64,000 bases of DNA from Acanthopleura granulata. Taxonomy: Eukaryota; Mollusca; Polyplacophora; Chitonida; Chitonidae. The position numbers were made by a program, and so were the translations under genes. This document shows positions 23,001 through 35,090 of this stretch, one piece after another (the stretch's first letter is position 1; the number at the start of each line of letters is the position of its first letter). The DNA lies in NCBI GenBank assembly GCA_016165875.1, contig JABBOT010000001.1, positions 44,692,847 through 44,756,846 of the forward strand, read 5' to 3'. The notes below the pieces were generated by a model. The model was not told the DNA's origin and ran no database searches. It was given only the letters and a program-made list of their open reading frames with translations.

Positions 23001-26000
23001 AAATTCTTCCTTTCCCAAATTATTACACAACAGTCAGTATGATGTCCCGTCGCTCAGAAAACCCCTTGCTTAGAAAAGCGACCATGTCAGATGTCAGCTA
23101 GATAACGCGCATGCCCCTAGATGCCAGATTAAGTCGTCTGCATCTCAACATGGTAACTTCTATGTTAGATCTTTGATTTATTACTGCCCTTGTAATACAC
23201 GCTGATATTTAACCAAAATGTAACCAAGCATCTTCAATCTAGTGGATTTGGTTGCCAAGTGTTTGCTTTGACGAGAATATGCCTTGTATTACCTCTGAAG
23301 AGATGCGAAAATGACCTCACTCGTGACCATATTTGTGGATGATCCTGATTTTTTTCCTTGCTCTCAGCAAGGTGCAATTTTTTGACATACTTTGAAATGA
23401 TTGTGTATCAAAATCGTCGAGCCGTCCACATTTTTTTTTCGAGTGCCTCGTGTTTCTTCTGTAAGTGATTTAAATACCCGTCCATAATGTCGTCATTTCT
23501 TGCCGTCACCGTCGTTATTTCCATGCTTTGGCTCATACACCTAGTAATGAATAAAACTGGTTAATTCCATTTAGATTTGGGCTGCATCGAGTGTAAAAGA
23601 CGTCGTTGTTGTAATTTGTTGTTGACATGCACTTGCGCAACAAATTTGAGATCTCACGGCGTTCTTTGTTTTTCTTTTTCTTTCTTCCACACTTGTTATT
23701 CGACAGTGATATGACGTTTTTCAAGTTCCGTTGATATTGGGAAAATATCACACCATTATGAACGTGAATTTCTGTGTATAATAAACATTATAAGTCTATT
23801 TAGAACAGTGTTTCATGAAGCCACGTAGGGTCTACTTATCTGTGTATGCATGTTACAGTTCTCTTGTCATCTGTATAAACATACATGTTTTGGAAAGATG
23901 TTACAGTTATTGAGTTAAATGAGTTATGCTCATAAGTAAAAGTGTTTACTTGATCTTGGTACTTTGGAGGAAACTCGGCGATGATGATTCAGATCATGTA
24001 TGCTATACTGGTCAGTGAAGACAAAAGCAATGTAGAATTAAGCTGACCATATTTGACCTTAGTTGGTTACCGCCTATGAAGTTAAACTTTCTTTCGTTCT
24101 TTAGGAAATAGTATTTGGTTACAAGCTTCACTTAGTAACAATTTTTGGATTCCTGTGGATATCATTTAGAATGATTCAGATTGTTTGTAAATAGACCAGT
24201 TACAGTTTAAGCATTGTGGAATGCTGTTGCAGTATCTCCTTCAACTTTTATCGATGCGCACCTGAAGAGGTAGAGTTGGCATTATGCAGATTTTCCTGAA
24301 TCACAGCTTTCTCTTGTGGAACATTGACTTTGTCTAGCGGAAGCTAAATGACAATTTTTACTGAGGATGTCAGGGTGAGCGGGCGGGGTGAAGCGTGGTT
24401 ACAGAGAGGAAAGCATTGGTTGTACTATGGACACATGACCAGTGGCATTGGGATTATTTATTACATCCAAAACAAATCTTGCTGAACTCCCATTCATCCG
24501 GTCGAAAGTTGACTGTGAAAACCTACAGTAAACTCGAGCCACGGTGTAGACTCATCTGCGGCTGGTCCTGAAGAAAGGTCACGCTTACATCAAGGTTAAA
24601 AGGGGGTCAACCAAATTCATCACAAACACAAGAACTGTGTTCTATTATTTCCATTTTTGTCATGCCATCTTTGCCGGTTCAAATAGTGGCTAAAGCTGGT
24701 TCGACCCAACCGAAAACTGATTACTTTTCAAAATGTTCCCTTTCTGGTTACGAGTAAGGTCAGAAGGTAAGTATCGAGCATGTGACTGAAAATTAACCCT
24801 AGAGTACACATCAAATAGGCCCGTCCATCGGATTCCAGGCTATGAATATCCACAGGTACATTATGCACCCACTGTTTCATATTTACAGAACACAGGCGTT
24901 AGTCGTATTTGTTTTATTGCGAATAGCCAGGTAAGGTATTTGGAGTGCTACGTTTGTCCCTTAATCTAAAGGGATTGTGAAGAATTGCAGCCAATAAGAT
25001 CAACATTTTTAGCAGTATGTTTCATTTAAAGTACGTCTTGTTTCTTAAGGTTGATTATGGTTTTTAAGCATATTCTACACGATGATATAATGGGCCTTAG
25101 TTATCATCCGAGCTTAACACAGGTAGAAAATACCTTATGGTTTAAGGATGCAATCTTCATCAAGGAATTTCCCGGATGTTAAAGGTTCAGGCTTAAGGGT
25201 AACCTGGCGTAACTGAGGAACAACATGGAGGGTTCAGAACTGTGCCCCAAATAGAACACGTACAGAGAACCTGTAATATGTGGTACACGTCTTCACACCA
25301 ACATCGTAGCTATCACACGGCCTAATAGACGTATGAGCTGCAATTGCCCTTGGAGAGGGTTATTTCTGGTGTGGTTAGACAGACTCCGCCTTTCATAACG
25401 CACAGATTTGTCCTTTCCGGAATCACCTAAGATATATAACTTGATTTTTGGAGACATTTAACTTTTGTCAAAGATTTCCATGGATCTTTCTTTAAGTCCT
25501 ATGTTTTCCGAACTGATGCCGTCATAGTTGGGTTGGGAATGTGGGGTTTCTGTGTGCGCAACTATTTCTTGCTATACGGATGACCATCCATGATTACCTT
25601 GCAATAAAAAATGTAACGCATGGGATAAAATATGCACAAGAATGATCTGTACTATATATAAAGATGACAATGTGACGAAAGCGTATCATTTAAATGTATT
25701 ACACTTTGTTCCATTGAGCTGTTTCTTTCATTTTGAGATAATAGCAGTTTGAGAAATTGCTCACCTTATGCAGTGGTGCATAGGCCAATCTCAAGTATCA
25801 TGGTGGGACATTTTCAAAAGTTTCCAATTTATCTTGAAATACCTAAATAAATAATGATTAACCTTAATGCTTGATTGAAGTCCTAACGTGGTAGGCCTAC
25901 ATGAACTCACATCAATACAGAGCTTTAATTCTTCGATTTTGTTTCATCTACTTGATTATTTCATCGTTCTTCAACGTCTTACATCAAGATTTTTGCAATT

Positions 26001-27400
26001 ATATGAGGGCTGTCGGTTTTATGAAAACCAAAAACTTCTGGCCAATTTCTGACAAACTTCCCCCAGCTAGATATGTACGCCATTTCGGTGGAAGACAAGT
26101 GGATTCAAGTGAACGGAAAGCTGCGTAAATGGCCTCAGGCACGTTGTCGATGGCTCATTGTTACCAAGGCCCATCTAACTAATTTGCTGTCCACGATCCG
26201 GATTCTACCAGGTTCTAAACTTTACAAGTCGGCCACCTTAGTTCTTAGCCACGTCTCGTGTTCATTTCGCTACTGAGAATAAAGACATCACCGCTGATCA
26301 TGAACATCGATGTAGACGAGAGGATTATCACCAACAAGTGGGGAATACATCAACAGATAGACTTGCCAGTTAATACGCTTTGATTATTCAGGGATCCTTA
26401 TCTATACCATCAGAATAATACCGTTACTTATCGAAAACACTGCAGAGTAATTCCGGCCAGTTTAAGTGTCCTGAAGCTCGCCTGACCATCGGAATCCCCG
26501 ACTATCTGTCGTGATGTTAAACGACTCTTAGTGGTTGACACAGCTTTGTAGAGCCGAAATTTACTCAACACTGTATTCTAAGCATCACATTAGGTATATC
26601 ACTGATATCAGCTGTCGCACCGAGAATCGCGTGCCATTTCGTAAATATCAGGCATGGCTTGTGCCATCCAGAAATAACACGTTTGATCTATGTATGGAAC
26701 AGCATGCATTGTCTTGCCCCTATTGCCCTTTGTACAGCATAGCCTATACATACCGATGCCAACAGCTGCCCTCCGATCCACCAAAGGGGAGTATAGTGAA
26801 ACAGCCTCCCCAACGGCGTCTACCCCAGGCATCAGCTGATTGCTCATATGTGTACAGACAACGGCCATGATAAGATTAACACACGGGAGAAGCCAAACTA
26901 ATATATGAAGTATTTTGAAACAGTTTCCAAGAATGGAAGGCGAAGTTAATCTTTTCTGGCCACGATGTGGCATTTATATTACCCACGAGTCGGTAATTCT
27001 GTATTTCATGAGGGATGTTATTTTCCTTAATTTGGTTATGGAGCTTCGTGCCACACAAGTGATGTGTATACGTGTGCATTCATGTTGAAAATCGACTAGA
27101 GACACTCTTTACTTACTAGGCAACCTATCGTACTACATCGTTTACAAAGTGTAACAGGTCTGTGTGAAACTTATTTGTATCAAATTTTTATATCATTTGA
27201 ATGTATTTCTGTCGACCTGTGTAGGCCTATTAGCTGCTTCATGCATGGAATGGTACATAAATTTGATGGCTCAACAGTGAATTTCTGAGATGTCCTGGAA
27301 ATAGTTAAAAAAGTACAATATTTATCAATAGAATCAATACCAAATGACTGCCATTACATAGCCACTCAGTAGGTGGGACCAGTTTACCACGTTCGCCTAT
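20072..27400. other. Intergenic, no supported gene
   Basis: Long AT-rich tract. TA-rich sequence near 21268-21300. No exon series, SINE or array recognised; the overlapping open frames have no domain signature. Confidence 0.45.
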
Positions 27401-27649
27401 TTAGGCGGGGGGCGGTTCAAAACGTAAGAGTACGCGATTATGCATAAAACTTGATATAAAAGTATAGAAACCTACACGCCTGATGCCCAACTCAAGAGTT
27501 TCTGTTCCGTTCCCGAAGTTTCTTTGATTTTGACGGCTTGTCATGCCGAATTTCGTGCAGGGCGGAGACGAAATAAACTTAATAAATCTGCTGTCTGGTA
27601 AGGAAAAATTATGCAATGAAATCTCCCCATTCTCTTGGCAATTACTCAC

Positions 27650-27670
27650 CCGAGGCGATTTTGCTGCCAT
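27650..27670 (-). CDS. Candidate first coding exon of an unknown minus-strand gene
   Basis: GGGCAAGATGGCAGCAAAATC reads M-A-A-K-S-P-R and then meets a perfect donor, CGG|GTGAGT. Start context is good (A at -3, G at +4) and AAGATGGCAGC also resembles a YY1 initiator. No downstream exon was recognised, so this may be chance. Without splicing the frame runs 89 aa to 27401 and has no known domain. Confidence 0.2.
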
Positions 27671-29521
27671 CTTGCCCTAACAAATTACCGCACCTTCTCC
27701 ACCAACACATAAGCATAGTGACACATGTAGCCTTTCTCAGTTTCACACACATGTATATGCTTGACTATCCAGTTAGAAACAAATGCTTCAGTTTAACACC
27801 TAAAATAACCGGTTTTTACACCGATGTGTTTCTATTCATCATAAGAAACCCCACAAACAATTATATAGGCGATGTGACGTCTCATCCAGAATATCACGCG
27901 ACCCTTGCCACGGCTACTTTTTGGCTGTCCTTAAGGGCTCCTACAATATGGCTACTCGTAATGAATTGTTCCGCCAATGGCATATTACCGTGGTTGAATT
28001 CCATCTTATCGGCTTTTAAAACTTTACCGAATTTTGTAAATATCTTTGTGTGACCAACATGACATACTTAATTGTTTTTTCCTTATGAATATATTGTAGC
28101 AGAATTTATGTTCACTTTAAGTTTAATCAGTCAGGTCGCGAAAAGCCATGGTTTACTTTGGAAATCCCTTTTCCTCCATCTGTATAATCCTGACCCCTAT
28201 CGAATACGTGAAAAGTCCTTGAATGCGACATGAAGCATTAATCAAATAATTAAGTAGAGAGATAACCACATTGCAGATTTTACTGTTAACGCTTTTTTTT
28301 TTCAAGATGTTTACTACTTCGGCTTATGTTATGACTGAAGGAAAATTCAATTTTTATTAAGCTAGATCCCATCACCAGACTGCGCAGGGTATATCGATAG
28401 TCTGTTGGCTGTCTACAAAGGCATATACTGGAAAGACTCGACCCTCACTGGATTTGGAAGAAGTACAGACGATATAGAACTTACACTGACTTGTATTTGT
28501 ACAAAGACAGCGGTGCTTTCCTATATCACGTCACCTTTACGGCGAGAAGGATAGGTTCAGATTTGGCGTTAATTATCCGTACTTAGATACCGGTAGTGTG
28601 AAATATTCCGCAAGGTCCTGTGCATGAGGTGAACGTATCTCGATTGGTAATATTTGTTGGAGGGTTTTCTGCTGTGTGACGATTTTAACCAACACCACAA
28701 GTTGTTTCTAAAAAACTAATTCGTCAAGGACACTCTATCAAACGCTTTCACTCTACTTGTCTTAGTTTTACAAAGGGTTTAATTATTATGTGAGAAACCT
28801 TAGGCTCTCTGTTTCATACCTGTGTCCAATTTCACCTAAAACCTTGGGACAAGGGCATGTACATGTATCGATGGTGTTGAACAAAATCCCCACGCTGGAT
28901 ATATGTACTGTTATGACCAGTGCGCATCTGAAATTCTTCGTTTTTCATTAACTGCACGTATTCTATATGATTTAAATAGGGATTAAATTTACATGTCTTT
29001 CCGACATCAGTGAAAAATGTTGACCATTTCTCTGCACATGATTGCGCCATAATTTCCTATACCTTGTATACTTCCTCACATAGTGGTTTAGTTAGACGTT
29101 CTTATTTTAAATTGGTTTTTCGGTTATTGACCCAGATCGTCCGTTATGTTTGACGATTTGTACACCAATGTCTCTTGACGAGATTCAACCCAAATCCGAC
29201 ACATAAATAGGTAAAGGAAGCAGATTTTAAAGATGAGATCTGTTTAAATAAGTTTGTTACTTTGGCTTATTTCCGTACAGGAAAACGTTGGCCGATAATC
29301 CCAACTTTGATACACCACGTGCACATTGGTTACGATGAAAATTCCCTTTTGATATGGCATGGCCTACACCATGAAAATTGAACAGACTTATATATTTTCC
29401 GTGTTTGTAAAAGTCTAAGTTTTTTTACATTTCCCCACCGCCATTAAAGTTCTGTTTTCTGTGAGGAAATGCTTATTTAAAAATTAACAGAACCATACGT
29501 ACACACTGTCACTGAAGCAAC

Positions 29522-29763
29522 TGACTCAGACAGTTACACGCCAGCTGAATGAGTCAACAAAAGATCGGTATCACTTGTTGTTGTTGTCGTTATATCATCA
29601 GATAAGAAGCCTGAAGAATGCCTCTGGAAGCGGTCCATTACAGATGAAACCCAGTACCCACATCATTACAATCTACACGCGCTTAAAAGTCTGACGGTTC
29701 CGTGGCCGACCCACCGAACGTGTGCAAACTCCGGGGGTCTATTCTTAGACAAGATAAGAATAG
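29522..29763. promoter_or_regulatory. Candidate muscle-type regulatory cluster upstream of twitchin
   Basis: An AP-1 site TGACTCA (29522-29528), E-box CAGCTG (29542-29547) and AP-1 site TGAGTCA (29550-29556) form a near-symmetric group. Further on, CTATTCTTA (29739-29747) and its exact reverse complement (29755-29763) are MEF2-like and flank a GATAAG. The surrounding ~29690-29860 is more GC-rich than neighbours. The link to twitchin is inference; the ATG exon is 5 kb downstream. Confidence 0.3.
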
Positions 29764-32700
29764 AGGAGTGATTAGGTCGCGGAGAGCTGATTTGTTTGCG
29801 GAGGTAGCCGGGTTTGTGGATTACACCGGCGCGCTGTAACTCGGAGTGGCAGAAATGTTAGCAGACTCCAAATAGCTGTAAGCTTCAAGAAGCTCTGCTC
29901 ATACGTAATATATTAAACAAACATAAAATACTTGGCGTGGAGTTGGGCGTTTTTCGTTCTAGAAATAACTTGACGTTTGAGTAGGAGATAGCGAGTGTCA
30001 GAGAACAGGAAAATTGTCTCTGACATTTAGTTAACTTTGATTGCCTTTTGAACTAAAAACTACCACTGAGATCGAAACTTTGCTGTTTGGTATGCCATAA
30101 TATTTATGCGTATAAGTACTCATGTTGAGGCATTTTATTTATCTCCTGAGGTTACGACTAATCTATCGGATAACTCAGAGTAACACAAGAAACATCCGCC
30201 TCAAACAAAACATCCACCAAAACTTATGTGTAATAAAATCATTAAAAATTTTAAATAGATAAGTGTAGATACATATATAACCGTATCTCCAGGTCCGGCG
30301 ATGTTTCACAATTACCTCCGGCAATGTCGGCCGGCTGCTCATAGATGCTCGGGTTTCACCCTTTAGAATAGCAGTTGGACTCAGTTGCACACAGGGGACC
30401 AGCGTCAGCTGCTGGCCTGTCTTCTTGTAAATTCATCTATAAACTAGCCCTATAAAAGCTTCTCATTGCCCTTGATTACAGATGGTGATTATGACCTGGT
30501 CGGACCTGCTGCACCCTTGACTCATCAAATTACCTTCGTGCATGCGCGTTTCGTACTCGAAGTCCACAGCTGCTGTTTGGTTGGAGCAGCGCGTGCTGGC
30601 ACACTCGGCTGTCTACAAGCTGTTGGTGGTTACGGTATACGACTTGAAACTTGTACTGGATATTTTACCTTTCGATAGTAGGTTCGTGTAATCAAGGCTA
30701 ACCAAGGCTGTGGAGAACATCAAGCAAACTGCGTCATCTACGGTAATGTTTTCCTCTTTAATATTCTGATAATCATCTCTGTATGTATCTGATAATCCAT
30801 GAAACCTCGAAGTCTTTGCTTGCCGGGTTATTGTATTCATGTTTAATCTGATTTTGAAGGATACGAAATCTTGTGACAAACTACAACTGCCGTTGCCCTT
30901 CTACACTGAGTAAGAAAAGATTCTGTTACCTTACATATACTTCTTTAACTGTGCCTATCCGACAGTGATGATATAGTTATTATGCCTACGAAAATATTGG
31001 TATTGTCAAGCCGAACAGTTCGTACCGACACTGGCACCGGTGACCAACCCCAAACCTTACCGCCTTGAACTGGATTCAATATGTAATGTCAAGATTGCAT
31101 GCGTAATAATTCCATAAGTCGTTCGGTTGTATACATTACGCTTTTAATTCAAATCTGTATAGCGCGGAATGTTTATTTTCCAGTAGACACAGCACGATTG
31201 AGGCAAATACACTGGTTCCGGCTACCTACAATTTGTCGTTCGTATATAGGTTGAATTGATTCAGTCCTTGTCCATGGTGGGATTCCTCACGTATAACACT
31301 CAATAGGACAATCCTTTCCATCGTGATCGTTAGTTAATTTCCTATGGAATGCGTATGGATGACGAAACATATATGTTCTGTATGGGGAATACGATAACTT
31401 TGCAAGAACCGTATACCAAAACATTAGTCTATCAACCAAAGTCTTAAAAATTCTACCTAAAAAGTGGCAGCCAGCGAGCGACATCTTGTCTTTAACTTAA
31501 GCAGCCCCCAGAGTGAGTTTAAAGCCTGGAGATATCTGTACGTTGTTGTCCTTTAGTGCTGCCACACGGAGTCAATTGGTCATAAACAAACTAGACCATC
31601 TGGACGCTGCGAGCCGTTCAGACAGGCCAGACTGTACCTTGCTCGCCCCTTCCCATCAATAGCCTCAGTGTGTGGTTACCTATCTCCTGGTGTCTCTGTA
31701 TATCTGCCCACATCCTTACTACACACTACTTCGGTTCTTTCTGACAGTGTCTCTTACCTTATGGGCTAGAGCCTTGCCCTGCTCGAGAACATGAGAACAC
31801 AACGTTTCAAAGTTGGCTGACACACCTAATAACACGCCATATGTATACATACATATATGTAACAGAAAAGAAATGAAGTCCTTGTGTGTGGTATATCCGG
31901 GGGAATGACTTTCTAGCTAAAGCTAGTGAAATGTACAATGAATGAAAACTCGGGTAACTAATGTAACATCATACTTGTATTTAAACCATTAACGCGTTTC
32001 GCCTCTTTTGAGACTTTTCAAAATTGTGCACTCAATAGTTAGAAAGAACATATATATATATATATATAGACATGTATATAGATATATACAGTCAGGTTGT
32101 TTAGTAAAACTTAGTTCTTGACTGGTATATGGAAAAATAGAAATGAGTTTAAAGGGATATAGGTCTGTATTTTTTCTATTTTTAGCTAGACAGTCATTCC
32201 CCTGTATAAATGTATATACGCTCAATAAGGGACCAGTTTAATGATGTAGTTAGTTTTCAAGTACCACTATATTATATCGTTTACAACTTCACCGACACAG
32301 AGCTCTAGACTAGATGCTTAGGTCTACAATGTTGTATATCACCTGAAGTTTGGTATTTCTCAAGTGACAAACATCCATCCCATAGGACCAATTAAGAGTT
32401 TTATTTGTGAAAAAATATTAGCAAAAAATAAGCGCTGGCTACAAATGTAGGCTTATAACTTTAAGATCTTTAAGTGCCCCAGAGGGTGCATTTTTACGTA
32501 TATACTAAACTTTAGGAGAAATACAGTATACTGTCGATGGTGTATGTGCAAATGTATAGGGACATTTCGTTGATCCTTGGTACCAGTGTAATTGTAAATT
32601 GTAAGTGTTTCTTGGTAATTGTGTAGCTCGCTGTATTCTATGACCTCAAACCTCGGAGGCATTGCAGACCATCCTTTACCTTTACACTTTAATTGTTATT

Positions 32701-33915
32701 ACAGTATATCGTTTTCTGTTACCTCAAACATGGTCAGGTTTGCTTTCAATGTTACAAGAGGAAGTTTGTCCACTATGGCCGCTTCCGCTTATCTGTGAGA
32801 GGAATATTGAGGGAGTACATAAGGCCACATGGCTGTGTATACCCGTAAACAACTTTTTTCATCTTTAGCCTTCTCTTTATTCCAATACCTTTACAGCCTA
32901 CAGTGTCTTCTTAACTGAAGATGCGCATATATGACTACGCCAAAGCCACAGCTTTCCAAAATTAGTTCGGCCGGCTGTAAAGCCTGCTGTATCCCATTTC
33001 AAGCACAACTTAGCTGGTATACCTCCTGCTCGGCATCTTCTGTATAAAGGAGCTTGTCAGCACTCCCAGCTAACGCCGGTGTTCTCAGAACAACAAATCG
33101 GAATTAAAATCAAGACATTAAGTCTGAACAGATTAGGTCTGTAGCACAAGACTGGATGGGTGTTGAGCTTTCATATAGCTTCCCTCAACGTTTTGATACA
33201 TGGGTCAATTAAAGATGGCTGTAGGAAATTTACAGGGGCGGGCTGTCTTTATTAAAACCAATTGCGTAATAGCTTAGCTGATACTGAATTAGCTGACATC
33301 CATTTTGCAAAGCTTCGTGTTATAGACCCTGTTCATATTTGGTTTAATTGCATATAAAAGCATACGCAAATATACGCGTTCCTTGATCAAGTACTCATAA
33401 GTGGGTTAAATGATAACATATCCGGCATTGAGGTGGGATACGAGTCCACAGACACAACACAGATGGGCTTGACCAAAGAGCAGGATACAGATGGGTGACT
33501 ATAATCAACTTTCTGCTGCTACATTCAAAGAAAGCGCAATTATACCCTCATCCTTCGACCAACTGCTGTTCCAGTGGTGGTCATTTCTGACCAAACTAGT
33601 TATTCAGCGGACATAGACATTTGTGAGATTCTAGTGTGGGTCTTGCTTAAGAAAGATTTGGATCTGTATTGACCGAAACCCAACTAATTAGACAAAAAAG
33701 CCCTGGATAATTGTGGTTCAAAAATCATAAAACATCAACAAAGTGTGACAGTCTGTCAACCTTTAGTCTTCTGCCTAGTAGTCATGATTGAGATAACTGC
33801 AACAAGAGTATATGACATGCGCGTAAATTAAGAGTTAGTCCCAGTTTTGCGTGAGGCTTATGGGTTAATGCATGGTCAATGCAGGTAACTGGACGATGGT
33901 TTTCATTAGCTTCAA
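29764..33915. other. Upstream of twitchin, no supported exon
   Basis: Should contain the untranslated first exon(s) of twitchin if they are in the window, but I cannot pick them out. A MEF2 consensus CTATTTTTAG lies at 32176-32185, and TA repeats at ~32049-32068. Confidence 0.4.
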
Positions 33916-34157
33916 GGGGAATCCGTGACTCAGTTGGTTAGCGCAGCGTAATGACCCAGGAGCCTCCCACCAATGCGGTCGCTGCGATTTCAAGTTCAGC
34001 TCATGCGGGCTTCCTCTCCTGCCGTATGTGGGAAGGTCTGCCCGTAGCCTGGAGATGGTCGTGGGTTTCCACCCACCATAATGCTGACCGCCGTCGTATA
34101 AGTGAAATATTCTTGAGTACGGTGTAAAACACCAATCAAATAAATAAATCAATCAAT
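33916..34157 (+). mobile_element. tRNA-derived SINE, family A, full length
   Basis: The head carries an A box (TTGGTTAGCGCAGCG) and B box (GCGATTTCAAGTTC). The body has CGTATGTGGGAAGGTCTGCC and GGTTTCCACCCACCATAATG. The tail is AAGTGAAATATTCTTGAGTA, then ACACCAATCAAATAAATAAA. A 12-bp target duplication with one mismatch flanks it: CATTAGCTTCAA (33904-33915) and CATAAGCTTCAA (34158-34169). Mobilised by a partner LINE; non-coding. Confidence 0.93.
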
Positions 34158-34762
34158 CATAAGCTTCAAAGCCTTAATTAGGTCTGAGCCCAAGTTAGAG
34201 TGTATGTTTAGATTCATATGACAGAGTGAGTGCCAAAAGACATGCCATAAAAAACCAAACTTTAATGAGTAATAACCCAGTTTTGGCATGTAGCCAATGC
34301 TATAGAAACGGTCTAGGAGATCGATTGCAAGCTTTAACCTTGGAACACCTTGTTAGCTGTCTACTTTAGAGAAGATATTGCTAGTCTATTGTCGAACTGA
34401 GGACTAAACATACCGGTGCTGTGCTTTCACTTTGATGCTGAAAACTTGCTATATCGATTTGTGACTGGTGACTTTCTCCATTTTAATTTATCATACTATC
34501 GGTGTTTCTGTCTTTCTCCTCTTAAATAGCAGGTCTTTACCTCATTATACAAGTGGGGAAAATGTCATCCTTAATTACTGCACAATTCATGGATGTAAAA
34601 ACTGTTTTTCCTGTTTATCGTGGACAAATTAGATTTGATGATGAAGCTAAAATACATTCGTACTCAAATCAACTTACCATTTAACAATTATTCTTCAAAT
34701 CAGCTTCGTGAAAGTTTTAGCTATATTAAGGCTGACATGTTCTCATTGTGCTTTTGTTCCAG

Positions 34763-35090
34763 CTTTAGGTAACCACAATGGGGGTCGGTGACGACATAGC
34801 CCCACGCTTTACGCAGAAACCGGCGTTAAAGCAAGAGGACAATGGCAACCGCCTTGTGTTCCATTGTACCCTGGAGGCGAACCCAAAGCCGGACGTCTCA
34901 TGGTTCCGAGGCACCACACCCCTCAACCCTAGCGACCGGTTGCGCATGCAGGTCGTTCCCGCTGGGGGCAATTCCTACAATATTCTCATGGATATTAACC
35001 ATGTGACCCAAGAAGATGGAGGAATGTACAAAGTCCACGCTAAGAATCGCCTTGGAGAAGTTTCGGCCTCCATCAATTTAAATTTCAGTG
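34763..35090 (+). CDS. unc-22: Twitchin coding exon 1: start codon and Ig domain 1
   Basis: Acceptor TTTTGTTCCAG precedes 15 nt of 5' UTR and the ATG at 34778, so at least one non-coding exon lies upstream. The whole domain is in one exon: APRFTQKPALKQ at the start, FHCTLEANPKPDVSWF with the B-strand Cys and core Trp, and DGGMYKVHAKNRLGE, where Val replaces the F-strand Cys. Donor GTGAGT, phase 1. Confidence 0.93.

Noticed and set aside
26066..26127. Possible tectonin-like exon (SVEDKWIQVNGKLRKW)
   Set aside because: Only one short resemblance to a WIQVxGKL-type repeat, with no neighbouring repeats or linked exons.
26608..26973. 121-aa minus-strand frame with a hydrophobic segment
   Set aside because: Overlaps an equally long plus-strand frame; one hydrophobic run is not enough evidence.
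27616..28053. 145-aa plus-strand open frame
   Set aside because: No recognisable domain; antisense to a better start/donor signal on the other strand.
33916..33990. Functional tRNA gene
   Set aside because: The head of a SINE: it continues into a SINE body and tail and is flanked by target duplications.
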